This document shows positions 7,907 through 16,558 of a stretch of DNA of 56,082 nt, piece after piece. Below the pieces are notes generated by a model that ran no database searches, had not been told where the DNA came from, and worked only from the letters and a program-made list of their open reading frames with translations. The stretch spans positions 1-56,082 of the forward strand of contig JABJBS010000053.1 in assembly GCA_018668695.1 (NCBI GenBank). Reading direction: 5' to 3'. Origin of the DNA: Deltaproteobacteria bacterium (GTDB lineage: Bacteria > Myxococcota > XYA12-FULL-58-9 > JABJBS01). The stretch's first letter is position 1. Every line of letters starts with the position of its first letter. The position numbers were made by a program, and so were the translations under genes.

Positions 7907-8809
7907 GGCCTTCATATCCTCAACCGACCAAAGGAGGGCGGCGCCTCGGACGCCGCCTGAGTCGCCCCACTTGTTTTTAACGACCGGAGTTTTAAATTCA
8001 TCGTTGAAAATATTAGCCAACACCGCCTCAGGGAGTCTCTCGTAAATCTCATCTACGTTAGACAGTCCGCCACCAAGCACAATCGCATCCGGATCAACAA
8101 TGTGGAGCAGTGGGCAAATTGCCTGACCAAAGCGCCGAATGTATTCATCAAATGCTTTATTGGCCGCGGTATCACCCGCCCTCATTTTTTCAATGACCGT
8201 TTTACCGTTGGCTCCAGCTTCGCCGCCATTATTCTCATAGAGAAGAGCTAAGCCGCCGCCGCAGAGATAAGCTTCAACTGGGCCATGTTGACCGTCAAAC
8301 CACTTTGGGCCTGTGCCATCTAGAACGTTATGCCCCCATTCCCCGGCGATACCATGTAAGCCTTCACGGACTCGTCCATTGATGACCAAACCACCGCCAA
8401 CGCCGGTACCAATGATCACTCCAAATACAATGGGCTTACCCGCTGCCGCCCCATCAATCGCTTCAGAAAGTGCGAAACAATTGGCATCGTTCGCCATACG
8501 AACAGTTTTACCGAGACGCTCTTCAATGGCCTCTTTAAGAGGCATATCGTTTAAGCAAAGCGTGTTGCTGTTTTTCATCCGGCCCGTCACTTGAGAAATG
8601 GCGCCGGGTGTACCAATGCCTACATAGCAAGACTCGCCGCATTCTTTTTCAAGATCTTCAATCAGACCACAGATTCCAGCCACAACAGCTTCGTAACCGT
8701 CCTCTTTAGGGGTTGGCCTGCGCATCCGATGAAGCTCTTTCATCTGTGGATCAACCACAACAGCTTCCATCTTGGTCCCACCTAGATCAAACCCAATCCT
8801 TAACGACAT
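7895..8809 (-). CDS. ROK family sugar kinase
   Basis: A 304-residue kinase with the phosphate-binding DLGGTK near residue 8, NDANCFALSE containing the catalytic Asp, GVIIGTGVGGG, and GEWGHN, as in fructokinase (Mak) and N-acetylglucosamine kinase (NagK). It should phosphorylate a hexose or amino sugar in the cytoplasm with ATP. The usual zinc site after GEWGHN, CxCGxxGC, is replaced by WFDGQHGP, so all three cysteine ligands are missing while the following Glu and the GGGL remain. Start is supported by GAGGTG four bases before the ATG. Substrate cannot be assigned: no transporter or glycosidase is adjacent. Confidence 0.9.
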   Translation of the reverse strand: MSLRIGFDLGGTKMEAVVVDPQMKELHRMRRPTPKEDGYEAVVAGICGLIEDLEKECGESCYVGIGTPGAISQVTGRMKNSNTLCLNDMPLKEAIEERLGKTVRMANDANCFALSEAIDGAAAGKPIVFGVIIGTGVGGGLVINGRVREGLHGIAGEWGHNVLDGTGPKWFDGQHGPVEAYLCGGGLALLYENNGGEAGANGKTVIEKMRAGDTAANKAFDEYIRRFGQAICPLLHIVDPDAIVLGGGLSNVDEIYERLPEAVLANIFNDEFKTPVVKNKWGDSGGVRGAALLWSVEDMKASGS

Positions 8810-8886
8810 ATTGCACCTCGTGTTTATACCGTTATCGGATATCGAGCCTGGGCCTTCGGAGCAACCCGCGGTAATAATATCAGTGT

Positions 8887-9624
8887 ATGTGCTCCATTAT
8901 TCTCATCCACAACGTCCTACCGGGTATACCGCTTTTGGTGGCTGCCAACCGGGACGAGAACAAAGACCGTCCAGCCGCCGGCCCCGCTCAAGGCCTTCAG
9001 GGCGAACGCCGAATTTTAGCGCCCAAAGACCTGAAAGCTGGAGGAACCTGGCTAGGAATAAATGACGCGGGGCTCTTCGTCGGTATTACCAATCGATTCG
9101 CTGCCCCCAGAGACGACACACGCCGCTCTCGAGGTGACATTCCCCTCTTGGCCCTCCGACAACTCGGCCCTCAACAAGCAGTAGAAGCGCTCCAAGCTTT
9201 CAAACCCACAATGTTCAATGCTTTTCACCTCCTGGTGGCGAACCGCGATGAGGCCCGAATCCTCTGGAGTGATGGTCAGAGCTTTCATCATCAACTTCTG
9301 GAGCCAGGGGTTCACACCCTAACCGAGAGCAGCTTCGAGGCAGGTCCGCCCGACCGGGAGCAATGGGTTGGAGAAACCGTCAACCACCTCATACAAACCC
9401 AATCTCTGACCGCTACCGCCCTTCAAAAGCTTCTCGGCCAGAAAAAAGACCCCTCTTTTCACGGTCTCTGCGTGGATATCCCGGAGATTAACTACGCCAC
9501 CCGATCGGCGGCAGTTTACGGTCACCACGCCAATGGCGAACAAGAGTTTTTATATTCTGAAAGACCACCTGACACCGGCCCATGGGAAGAACTCAGTCAT
9601 CTAATACCCACCCACCCTTTTTGA
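8887..9624 (+). CDS. NRDE family protein (TANGO2 homologue)
   Basis: A 245-residue protein with the family signature AANRDE (NRDE at residues 21-24) and an N-terminal Met-Cys-Ser, so processing would expose Cys2, the conserved N-terminal residue of the family fold, which resembles Ntn hydrolases. Further family segments are GGTWLGIN and GLFVGITNR. In eukaryotes TANGO2 has been linked to heme trafficking and lipid metabolism; the bacterial role is not settled. Divergent from the ROK gene with a 77-base gap. No strong Shine-Dalgarno is visible. Confidence 0.88.
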   Translation: MCSIILIHNVLPGIPLLVAANRDENKDRPAAGPAQGLQGERRILAPKDLKAGGTWLGINDAGLFVGITNRFAAPRDDTRRSRGDIPLLALRQLGPQQAVEALQAFKPTMFNAFHLLVANRDEARILWSDGQSFHHQLLEPGVHTLTESSFEAGPPDREQWVGETVNHLIQTQSLTATALQKLLGQKKDPSFHGLCVDIPEINYATRSAAVYGHHANGEQEFLYSERPPDTGPWEELSHLIPTHPF

Positions 9625-9655
9625 AACCCCCATCATCGGGTAAGGTGCAGCCGTT

Positions 9656-10639
9656 ATGACTAAGCCGATTGTTTCACTGATAGTAAGTATGCTTCTCGCC
9701 AGTTCTGTGGCGCATGCCAGCCCTTATGAAAATCGATTTGAAAAAGTAGCAGCCACCTACACCTTTAAAATCGAAACATCCCTTCACAGTAAAACCAGAA
9801 CGCGGTTTTATAGGCCGGTATTTCTATTTGCGAATCGGCTGGAAAAAGTTCGCGCAGAAACAATGCTCACCTCGATGACCCTTGACGTTCATTGGACAAA
9901 TCAGCTGGCGCTGCAGTTCAAACTGCCCTTGGTTGCTCGAAAAGTATTCGCAAAATTCTCGCCGGTTAAAATATCAGAAACTCAAATTTTACCCAGCCAA
10001 ACCCGGGACTATCTAGACTTTGGCCCTGGAGATCCTACTTTGAGCCTGTCTTGGTTGGCCTGGGAAAAATCCAGCTTTAACTTCTACACCGAAATCGGAA
10101 CCACGCTGCCGCTAGACGACAATTCCGGTTCTACAATCTTACCTACAAAAATTCCGGCGAGTACGGGCCAGAATTCAATATTTGCAACACTTGGTACCAA
10201 TATCTCTTGGTCTTCGCTGCGAATGAACCTCCAATACCAAGCCCACTACTTTCCAGGAAATGCCGCCAGCTACCTCATCCACCAAGCGGCCACCCAAACC
10301 TGGCTAAGCGGTGCGCTCAGTGCTTTTCAAAAACATCATATTCACGCTAGGTTTCACGCATCCCCCACGAAGCAACTCACCTTAGAGCTCACGCCGGGCT
10401 GGACAGTCACCCAAGTACCAAAGCTAATTATCCGCGGCGCAGCGGTAGAGGACACCAATGTCCAATTCCTAGAAGACCTATACCTCACGGGTGCGTTGGT
10501 CTGGAATCTATCAAAGCGCTACTCACTCAAGGTTTGGTACCGAAGCACCCTCATCGACTCAACCGACGTCAATCCATTTTTTCCAATCGATGTGCCCCTC
10601 CAAGGTGGTGGTCTCAGCTTCACAGCAAAGAGGTGGTGA
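9656..10639 (+). CDS. Exported outer-membrane beta-barrel-like protein
   Basis: A 327-residue protein with a clear signal peptide (cleavage expected after SSVAHA, residue 21) and then alternating short amphipathic strands rich in Tyr, Trp, Phe and Leu, ending GGGLSFTAKRW. This is the texture of a small outer-membrane barrel of the phenol-degradation / DUF3187-like type, but I do not recognise a specific family. It is the first gene of a three-gene unit: only two bases separate its stop from the ATG of the next gene, whose ribosome-binding site lies inside this reading frame. Co-translation and a shared envelope role are therefore likely. Confidence 0.7.
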   Translation: MTKPIVSLIVSMLLASSVAHASPYENRFEKVAATYTFKIETSLHSKTRTRFYRPVFLFANRLEKVRAETMLTSMTLDVHWTNQLALQFKLPLVARKVFAKFSPVKISETQILPSQTRDYLDFGPGDPTLSLSWLAWEKSSFNFYTEIGTTLPLDDNSGSTILPTKIPASTGQNSIFATLGTNISWSSLRMNLQYQAHYFPGNAASYLIHQAATQTWLSGALSAFQKHHIHARFHASPTKQLTLELTPGWTVTQVPKLIIRGAAVEDTNVQFLEDLYLTGALVWNLSKRYSLKVWYRSTLIDSTDVNPFFPIDVPLQGGGLSFTAKRW

Positions 10640-10641
10640 AA

Positions 10642-13600
10642 ATGAAATATTCTATCATCATCACGCTTATTCTTTGCAGCCTTACTGCCGTGTTGGACCC
10701 AGCTGTGGGTCACGCCACACCTTACGGAAAATATAACCAAGGCCATCTTGAATGGCAGGTGACTGAAACTAAACACTTCCGGTTCTACTCAACTCCCGAG
10801 AGCCAAAATACGCTGGCCTACCTAACACAAATTGCAGATGACACCTTCGAACGACTCAATGTGTTTTACGGCTGGCAACCTAAAGATAAAATCAAGGTGA
10901 CCGTTCTCGGCTATACTTCTTATGCAAATGGATTCGCTGAGTATTCCAAAGAGCGTATCACCATCTTCCCTACCGCTCCCGACTTCCACAACCGAAGCCG
11001 TAAACCATGGCTGGAAGGCGTTTTCACCCACGAACTCAGTCACATCATTTCGTTAAACGTATCAACCCACTGGCTCAGCCAAATGCCCCTCTTTCTGATG
11101 AATGGGCTGTCCCGCGCTGGCGACCATGTACAAATGTCTTTCAAGCTTCCACTATTCGGGCCCAACCACCCGCACTGGTATAAAGAAGGCATTGCTCAAT
11201 TTGATACATGGCTCTTAGATCGCGACGACTACGATGAAAATCGCCGAGCCTACCAGCGAGCCTCCATCGAAGACGACACCTTTTACCCCATGGCAAAATT
11301 GGCATTCTTTGGCGGAGAGAAGTGGTACAACACAGGCTTTGGTTTTCTCATCTACTTAGAAAAGCGCTTTGGTGCAGGTACGGTGCATAAGGTCGCTAAA
11401 GAGCTGGGTGAAAGTTATTACTTCGTATTTGAAAATGTCTTTGAGAAAGTAACCGGCGTACCCTTTGAGGAGCTGGAGAAAGATTTTCGGACACGCGCTC
11501 AAGCCAGCTACACCGCTCACCGCATGAGCACCGAAGACGGCGCCTACGATGGTCAGCCACTTCGTATCGAAAAACAAAATACCCGCTATACAGAGCTCAG
11601 CGCCGACGAAAAAGAATACGAAGGCAAACACTATAGATTAACGCCGCTTCGATACTCCCGTGGGAAGCTTTTCTTTAAACGGTACGGTGCGGTTCATCAT
11701 GCCGAATTCAATCAAGAAACGCTCGAACTCACCAACATCAAACGCATTGGCTCCGCAAAAAGCTTTGGCCCGCGCACCAACGATAGCTATTTGATTTTAA
11801 AGAATGAAGGAAGTTCGCCTTCACTTATTCCGAGCTTCCACCGTCAAGACTTTGAGAGTGCCTCAATCTTCGCAGTGGATGAAGACGGCGCTGAGACCCT
11901 CCTACTTTCCGAGTCTCGCCTGATGGCCATCGATACCTGCGCCTCTCGAAAAGAAATAGCCGGCGTTTACAACGACGGCGATGCCAGCCTTAAGCTCGCC
12001 TTGATCCCTGTTGAAGGATTTGATGAAGCCGACCACCGGAATATAAGCATCAAGCATGAGGCCATGACCTTTCCTCTCACGGCCAGACCTCTCGATGAAG
12101 TTCGCAACCCCCGCTACAGCCCGGATTGCAAACGGCTCTATTACTCAAGGCGTATGGGCGACGACCACGACATCTATTACTACGATTTCACCACGCGCCA
12201 AGAGGTAGCCGTCAGCACAGAAGAGTCCTTTGAACTCTACCCCGAGCCAACCAACCACGGCGTCTATTACGTGTCGGCCCGAGATGGCTCGATGAATATC
12301 TACTATCAAGAAAACGAAAAACAACCTGTCAACATCACGCAGGCAATAACCTCTCACCACCATATCGTGCACACGCCGGCCGGTCTCTTGTTTGGAAGGT
12401 TCTACAGCACCGGATTGCAAACGCACTTCTTGAGCAATCAGGCTGCTGCCAATGAAGCGCTTCGTTCCACGCATCCAAAAGAGCAAACGCCTCCGCTCAC
12501 AATTGAGGCTGCACCAAAAGATGGCAAGCCTTACACCGGACTTCTAGAATGGGTCCCACCTACTTTTGTCCCCATTATTTCATGGGAGTTCGACACATCT
12601 AGAGCCGGCGCGCAGTCACTGCGCCTACAGGGCGGCCTCGAGTTCACAGTAGAGGACCAACTCAAGCAACACTGGTTGTTGGTACGTGCTTTCGCCGGAA
12701 ACCGCAGTAATCTTCATGCATCGTATTGGAATCGAACTCTTCCGGTAAACCTTTCTATATGGGGCGGTATCTCAAAGATTAAGAGTCTTTACACATGGAC
12801 CAACAACGACTCGGTTTATGACCGCGTCAGCACCTATCACTGGGCCTATGCCGGCGCCCTTGCAGAACTACCGCTCAACCTCTTTTACGACATCCAATTT
12901 TCAGCCAGCACCATTCGAGATACCGGAACGATTTATGGAGCGGGCGAGCTTCCCGCAACCTGGCTCAAGCCACGGTTTGGACGCGACCTCGTGGGGCTGA
13001 CCATAGAGTATGCGGGTATAGACCAAAGCAGCCCACTCTACAGTCCGCGGACCATCAATCGGCAAGGCTATCGAAAATTCGAATTGGAACTCTACTTTGG
13101 TCAAGAATATATCAATCCATGGCTTGGTGAGTTTGACTCTACCCTGCCTCTGGGCAATTCACCGTTTTTTAAAGGTGAGTTCAATTACACGGAATACATT
13201 ACACTTCCCAAACTGGCTCATGGATTTTTCGACCATACCCTGCAGATCGATTTCCAGTTGGGCTATATAAGCCGCGACGTGCGCTTCTTGCCCTTCATAG
13301 GCGGCGGACGCCTCTACTCGATGTCTCTCCCAGAACTTAATACGTCGGTGGGTTTTGTAGGCTACCGTTACTTTTCTCTACGCGGCGAAACCGCGCTCAA
13401 CCTTGGCCTGACGTACCGTTTTCCTATTATGAGAAAGATAAGTAAAGACGTCGCCAATTTCTTCATCGAAGATATCTACGGCCAAGTATTTACCTCTTGG
13501 GGCAACATCTGGGGCTATAACGAAGACGGCACCCGGCAGATACCATTTAAAGATAAGGCCTCCAACGGCCAACATATTTTAGGTGATATCGGCTTTGATT

Positions 13601-13782
13601 TACGAATCAATCACTTTACCGGTGAGCTCAATGGTAACTTTGGAACAACCATTCGCACCGCTTATAGAATCATGCCCTTTCTCGATTGCTCAGGGGATGA
13701 CAAAGACGCCGAGGGTTTATGCCCTCTTGAAGATGGCAAACGAGCCCTTAGTTTTTATTTGATGTTCGGAGGTGGTTTCTAA
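10642..13782 (+). CDS. Outer-membrane protein: gluzincin peptidase + TolB-like propeller + beta-barrel
   Basis: A 1,046-residue protein. Signal peptide about residues 1-27 (ends VGHA). Residues about 35-320 form a peptidase-MA-like gluzincin: HELSH at 130-134 supplies two zinc ligands and the catalytic Glu, and WYKEG with Glu182 supplies the third. Residues about 380-640 carry PD40/TolB-type propeller blades (for example SPDCKRLYYSRR). The last 400 residues look like outer-membrane beta strands, ending LMFGGGF with a terminal Phe as expected for a BAM substrate. The ATG at 10642 is chosen over the upstream in-frame ATG (10534) because it has AGAGGTGG before it and starts the signal peptide. 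It overlaps the next gene by one base (TAATG). Function unknown; a surface metallopeptidase is inferred. Confidence 0.85.
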   Translation: MKYSIIITLILCSLTAVLDPAVGHATPYGKYNQGHLEWQVTETKHFRFYSTPESQNTLAYLTQIADDTFERLNVFYGWQPKDKIKVTVLGYTSYANGFAEYSKERITIFPTAPDFHNRSRKPWLEGVFTHELSHIISLNVSTHWLSQMPLFLMNGLSRAGDHVQMSFKLPLFGPNHPHWYKEGIAQFDTWLLDRDDYDENRRAYQRASIEDDTFYPMAKLAFFGGEKWYNTGFGFLIYLEKRFGAGTVHKVAKELGESYYFVFENVFEKVTGVPFEELEKDFRTRAQASYTAHRMSTEDGAYDGQPLRIEKQNTRYTELSADEKEYEGKHYRLTPLRYSRGKLFFKRYGAVHHAEFNQETLELTNIKRIGSAKSFGPRTNDSYLILKNEGSSPSLIPSFHRQDFESASIFAVDEDGAETLLLSESRLMAIDTCASRKEIAGVYNDGDASLKLALIPVEGFDEADHRNISIKHEAMTFPLTARPLDEVRNPRYSPDCKRLYYSRRMGDDHDIYYYDFTTRQEVAVSTEESFELYPEPTNHGVYYVSARDGSMNIYYQENEKQPVNITQAITSHHHIVHTPAGLLFGRFYSTGLQTHFLSNQAAANEALRSTHPKEQTPPLTIEAAPKDGKPYTGLLEWVPPTFVPIISWEFDTSRAGAQSLRLQGGLEFTVEDQLKQHWLLVRAFAGNRSNLHASYWNRTLPVNLSIWGGISKIKSLYTWTNNDSVYDRVSTYHWAYAGALAELPLNLFYDIQFSASTIRDTGTIYGAGELPATWLKPRFGRDLVGLTIEYAGIDQSSPLYSPRTINRQGYRKFELELYFGQEYINPWLGEFDSTLPLGNSPFFKGEFNYTEYITLPKLAHGFFDHTLQIDFQLGYISRDVRFLPFIGGGRLYSMSLPELNTSVGFVGYRYFSLRGETALNLGLTYRFPIMRKISKDVANFFIEDIYGQVFTSWGNIWGYNEDGTRQIPFKDKASNGQHILGDIGFDLRINHFTGELNGNFGTTIRTAYRIMPFLDCSGDDKDAEGLCPLEDGKRALSFYLMFGGGF

Positions 13783-14732
13783 TGTGGCGACATCTAGCGA
13801 CTCTCATACCCATAGCAATCTGTCTAAGTAGCTGCGGTATACAAACTGATGTGATGCACTCTGGGCAATACAACGCCTTACCCGAAAGCGAAATTGCCGA
13901 TACAGGCCTCTACCCAATGAAGCACTTTCTTCTGGTGGAAGAAGATGGGCTATCCGGTAAAACCTTAATCTACCTTTTTTCTGGGGATTTAGCTTCTGCG
14001 GGCATTGGCATCGAAGACCTTGACCGCGTTGCCCTGCGGCACGGCGCATACAATATTGCTTTTCGCTACCCACGCTCGTTCTTTTCAGAGCAAGCTATTG
14101 AAAGCAGCGGCCCAGCCATTGACCTCCAAAGCGGCGACCTCTCCGTGGGTCAACTCAAACCCTTGGAAGAAGACGACGACTTTTTTCTAAGCGGCGCTTA
14201 TAGTGTTCTACGAACAACTTCTCTGGATGTTCGTGGATGGTTTGGCACTTTTGTAAATAACGAAGTGGATGGCCCTGTTACACTCCAGATTGGAGACGAC
14301 ACGTTGGAAATCAATTCCCCACTCCAATTGCCAGTCTTTTCGATTACCACCGAGGAAGACAGAATCAATATGAACACTGGGGAGCTTGCAGGCATTGATT
14401 ACCGAACGATGGATATCTTCCAAGTCGGATCAGCCATTGCCGACGGCAGTCCCCGCGAGTTTACCGTCGTCACATCTTTAAGCCCTGACACTGACTATTT
14501 CGCCAGTCATCTGCTCCTCGAAGATGCTTTCGGCAAATCTTGCTGGACAATGGAGAAGTCACTTAAATTACGTGTGACCCAAGTTGCTCGCCGCTACCAT
14601 GACAATGATGGAAACCCATGGGGCGTCATTTACCGCAGAACCAATGCGCGGATTATTGATTCAGATGACTGGAAACCAACTCTAAACTTAGACAATGTTG
14701 AGACCGCTGATTACTGCGCTGATTACGAGTAA
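13782..14732 (+). CDS. Lipoprotein of the peptidase-propeller-barrel unit
   Basis: A 316-residue protein with a short signal and lipobox LSSC (Cys18), so it should be lipidated and lie in the outer membrane. The mature part is acidic and beta-rich; I do not recognise a family. A fairly conserved-looking C-terminal part contains CWTMEKSLKLRV and two late cysteines. Its ATG shares a base with the stop of the preceding gene, so translation is coupled. A partner or assembly factor for the outer-membrane peptidase is the simplest inference. It ends five bases from the convergent VLRF1 gene. Confidence 0.75.
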   Translation: MWRHLATLIPIAICLSSCGIQTDVMHSGQYNALPESEIADTGLYPMKHFLLVEEDGLSGKTLIYLFSGDLASAGIGIEDLDRVALRHGAYNIAFRYPRSFFSEQAIESSGPAIDLQSGDLSVGQLKPLEEDDDFFLSGAYSVLRTTSLDVRGWFGTFVNNEVDGPVTLQIGDDTLEINSPLQLPVFSITTEEDRINMNTGELAGIDYRTMDIFQVGSAIADGSPREFTVVTSLSPDTDYFASHLLLEDAFGKSCWTMEKSLKLRVTQVARRYHDNDGNPWGVIYRRTNARIIDSDDWKPTLNLDNVETADYCADYE

Positions 14733-14737
14733 CCCCT

Positions 14738-15424
14738 TCAACCCGCAGGGCTCTCCACCGCCCAATAACCCAACCCCAATTGCTCATTAAAAGCTTCCAG
14801 GCTTTCTCGGTTAGGCGTCTTAATATCAAGAGCCAGCCTCACCACACGATTGTCATCAGATATAAAAGGCGGCTTGGGCTTTGTTTTAAAAACCTGCGGC
14901 CAAAGCCGAACTGGTGTGGCCACGAAAAGGTTTTGACATAAAGCGATTTGGCGAGAGCGCAGATGCAACTCCTTGGATATCTCTTGAAAAAATTTTGTGG
15001 TTTCTCTGCGTCTTAGCTGAGAGCCGCCGCTGCTAACTCTCTTTTTAGAGTCGAGCGTTTCTTGGGCTACGCCCTGCCCCTTACGAATCATGTATTTACG
15101 TATAACCTTCACATCCCGAAGCTCATCCACGGTGCCTAGCCCGAGAGCGGCATGACCCGATCTCACGAGTAGGACCAAATGCTCACTGAGTTCCAGAGGA
15201 AGATGCCTCAAATAGTCTTCAGTGGTTTCGTAGATAGGAAGGATGGGATGGATGCGAGGCGGCACAAACACAATGCGCTCATCTGGGTGATCGCCCTCTG
15301 CCACGAATCTACGCCGGTTTTTAGATGGCCTAAAAGCGTAACTACGCATGAGGGATTCAAGTGTAATCCCAGCGCTTCGCCAATCGAAACGCTCCATCAC
15401 CATTTCTTGAACCGACTGCCCCAT
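14738..15424 (-). CDS. Vms1/ANKZF1-type VLRF1 release-factor domain protein
   Basis: A 228-residue protein (counted from the ATG at 15424; a GTG at 15439 is also possible) that is almost entirely a VLRF1 domain. Compared with human ANKZF1 and yeast Vms1 it keeps, in order, a strand like LVRSGHAALG, then KVIRKYMIRKGQGVAQ, which matches the RYTVRAKRGTAQ region with its catalytic Gln (here GVAQ), then SSGGSQLRRRE, matching SAGANLRRYNE, and finally a segment DDNRVVRLALDIKTPNRESL matching the RLWDIPFATRRPT region. These eukaryotic proteins cut peptidyl-tRNA on stalled 60S subunits in ribosome quality control. Zinc-finger, ankyrin and VCP-binding parts are absent. It lies 44 bases after the HEAT-like gene with no terminator between. 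Identification is from remembered motifs. Confidence 0.75.
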   Translation of the reverse strand: MGQSVQEMVMERFDWRSAGITLESLMRSYAFRPSKNRRRFVAEGDHPDERIVFVPPRIHPILPIYETTEDYLRHLPLELSEHLVLLVRSGHAALGLGTVDELRDVKVIRKYMIRKGQGVAQETLDSKKRVSSGGSQLRRRETTKFFQEISKELHLRSRQIALCQNLFVATPVRLWPQVFKTKPKPPFISDDNRVVRLALDIKTPNRESLEAFNEQLGLGYWAVESPAG

Positions 15425-15483
15425 GGCAGAATCTAACACGCTCGTTTCACAAAGCGTAAGATTACCGACGTGAAAGTCTGGAA

Positions 15484-16554
15484 TTAACGACGACGACGTT
15501 CGGCTCTTTCAGCCAACGCCAAAGCAGACTGCAAGCGGCCGCGAGCCGCTGCGCTGAGACTTTTATCACTGACACGGTTTTTGAGCGAGTCCACGGCAAA
15601 ACCTCCTCCAACCAAAGACAGCGTCTCACCAATGGTTTCCAGTGACGTATGAGGTTTACCCACTTCAAGGAGTCCCACCAATACCGGTGTCACCTGCTTG
15701 CGCAGCAATGCAAGCTCCTGCTCTCTTCCACTCCAGTGCCAGCGGCTTAGAAGAAGACGCGTGCTGCCCATTGCTGCAGACTGAACTTTCCTAGAAGGAT
15801 CACTGAAGAACCGTTCTATCAGTCCCCACGCACTTGCCACACGAATATGTCCCACAGACCCGGCCAGCCATGCTCGAAGCTCTTCATCCTTTTCGGCCTC
15901 GGGCAGCATCGCGACCAAAACCTCTAACGCTTCAGGAGACCCCGTTTTCGCGAGAGCCGCCACTGCGCTTAAACGCACCGCACGCGAACTAAAACGAGAC
16001 TCAACGATATCCCTTAGGAAGAAGACGCGCGCTGGGTGCTCCGACTCGCCAATCGCGTGCAATAAACCCATTTGCAATGCCAGTCGTTCAGTACCTTCAT
16101 AAGCCGGCCCTGACCATGGATAGCTATTAAAGCCCATGTGATAAAGTTCCATCATAGATGCAGCGAGTTCAGACATTTTTTTAAGTTCACGTAGAACTGC
16201 CGGCTGCGGGCGACGCCACTTGAGATAATACTCAGCGCGAATCCCCTCTAACTGATAGAGGCGTTCGACTGAATCAGGGCTTTTCTCTTTTAAAAGGGTG
16301 GCCTCAGCAATAACCAGCTTTACCCAAGTCTTACTGTCATAATCTGATGCAACGCGAATACTCTGAGCCCACTGCTCCACGTTGTACTCACCGGACAACA
16401 TGTCATTTTGCGTGTGAGCATAAATCGTATCCTCTCCGCTATTCCAGGCATCCATCAAGGTACCTGCTGAGTCTTTGGCGAATACTACCGATGTATTCAA
16501 GAGAGAAAACAGAAGCATCATCCATACGTTTGCTAACATTTTTTTCATATTCAT
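15484..16554 (-). CDS. Exported HEAT-repeat-like protein
   Basis: A 356-residue protein. The ATG at 16554 lies four bases after the stop of the PAD gene, with AGGAG at a suitable distance, and opens a signal peptide ending near SVVFA. The mature protein is alpha-helical; residues about 180-340 contain HEAT/ARM-like helical pairs such as RAVRLSAVAALAKTGSPEA and VQSAAMGSTRLLL, each preceded by a short turn. Such solenoids bind other proteins. Tight coupling to the PAD gene suggests it works with, or is modified by, the deiminase; that is inference. No catalytic motif was seen. Confidence 0.75.
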   Translation of the reverse strand: MNMKKMLANVWMMLLFSLLNTSVVFAKDSAGTLMDAWNSGEDTIYAHTQNDMLSGEYNVEQWAQSIRVASDYDSKTWVKLVIAEATLLKEKSPDSVERLYQLEGIRAEYYLKWRRPQPAVLRELKKMSELAASMMELYHMGFNSYPWSGPAYEGTERLALQMGLLHAIGESEHPARVFFLRDIVESRFSSRAVRLSAVAALAKTGSPEALEVLVAMLPEAEKDEELRAWLAGSVGHIRVASAWGLIERFFSDPSRKVQSAAMGSTRLLLSRWHWSGREQELALLRKQVTPVLVGLLEVGKPHTSLETIGETLSLVGGGFAVDSLKNRVSDKSLSAAARGRLQSALALAERAERRRR

Positions 16555-16558
16555 CGCC

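Noticed and set aside
10534-10641. N-terminal extension of the peptidase-propeller-barrel protein
   Set aside because: It lies fully inside the upstream barrel gene, is Arg/Pro-rich, and would bury the signal peptide; the ATG at 10642 has a good ribosome-binding site.
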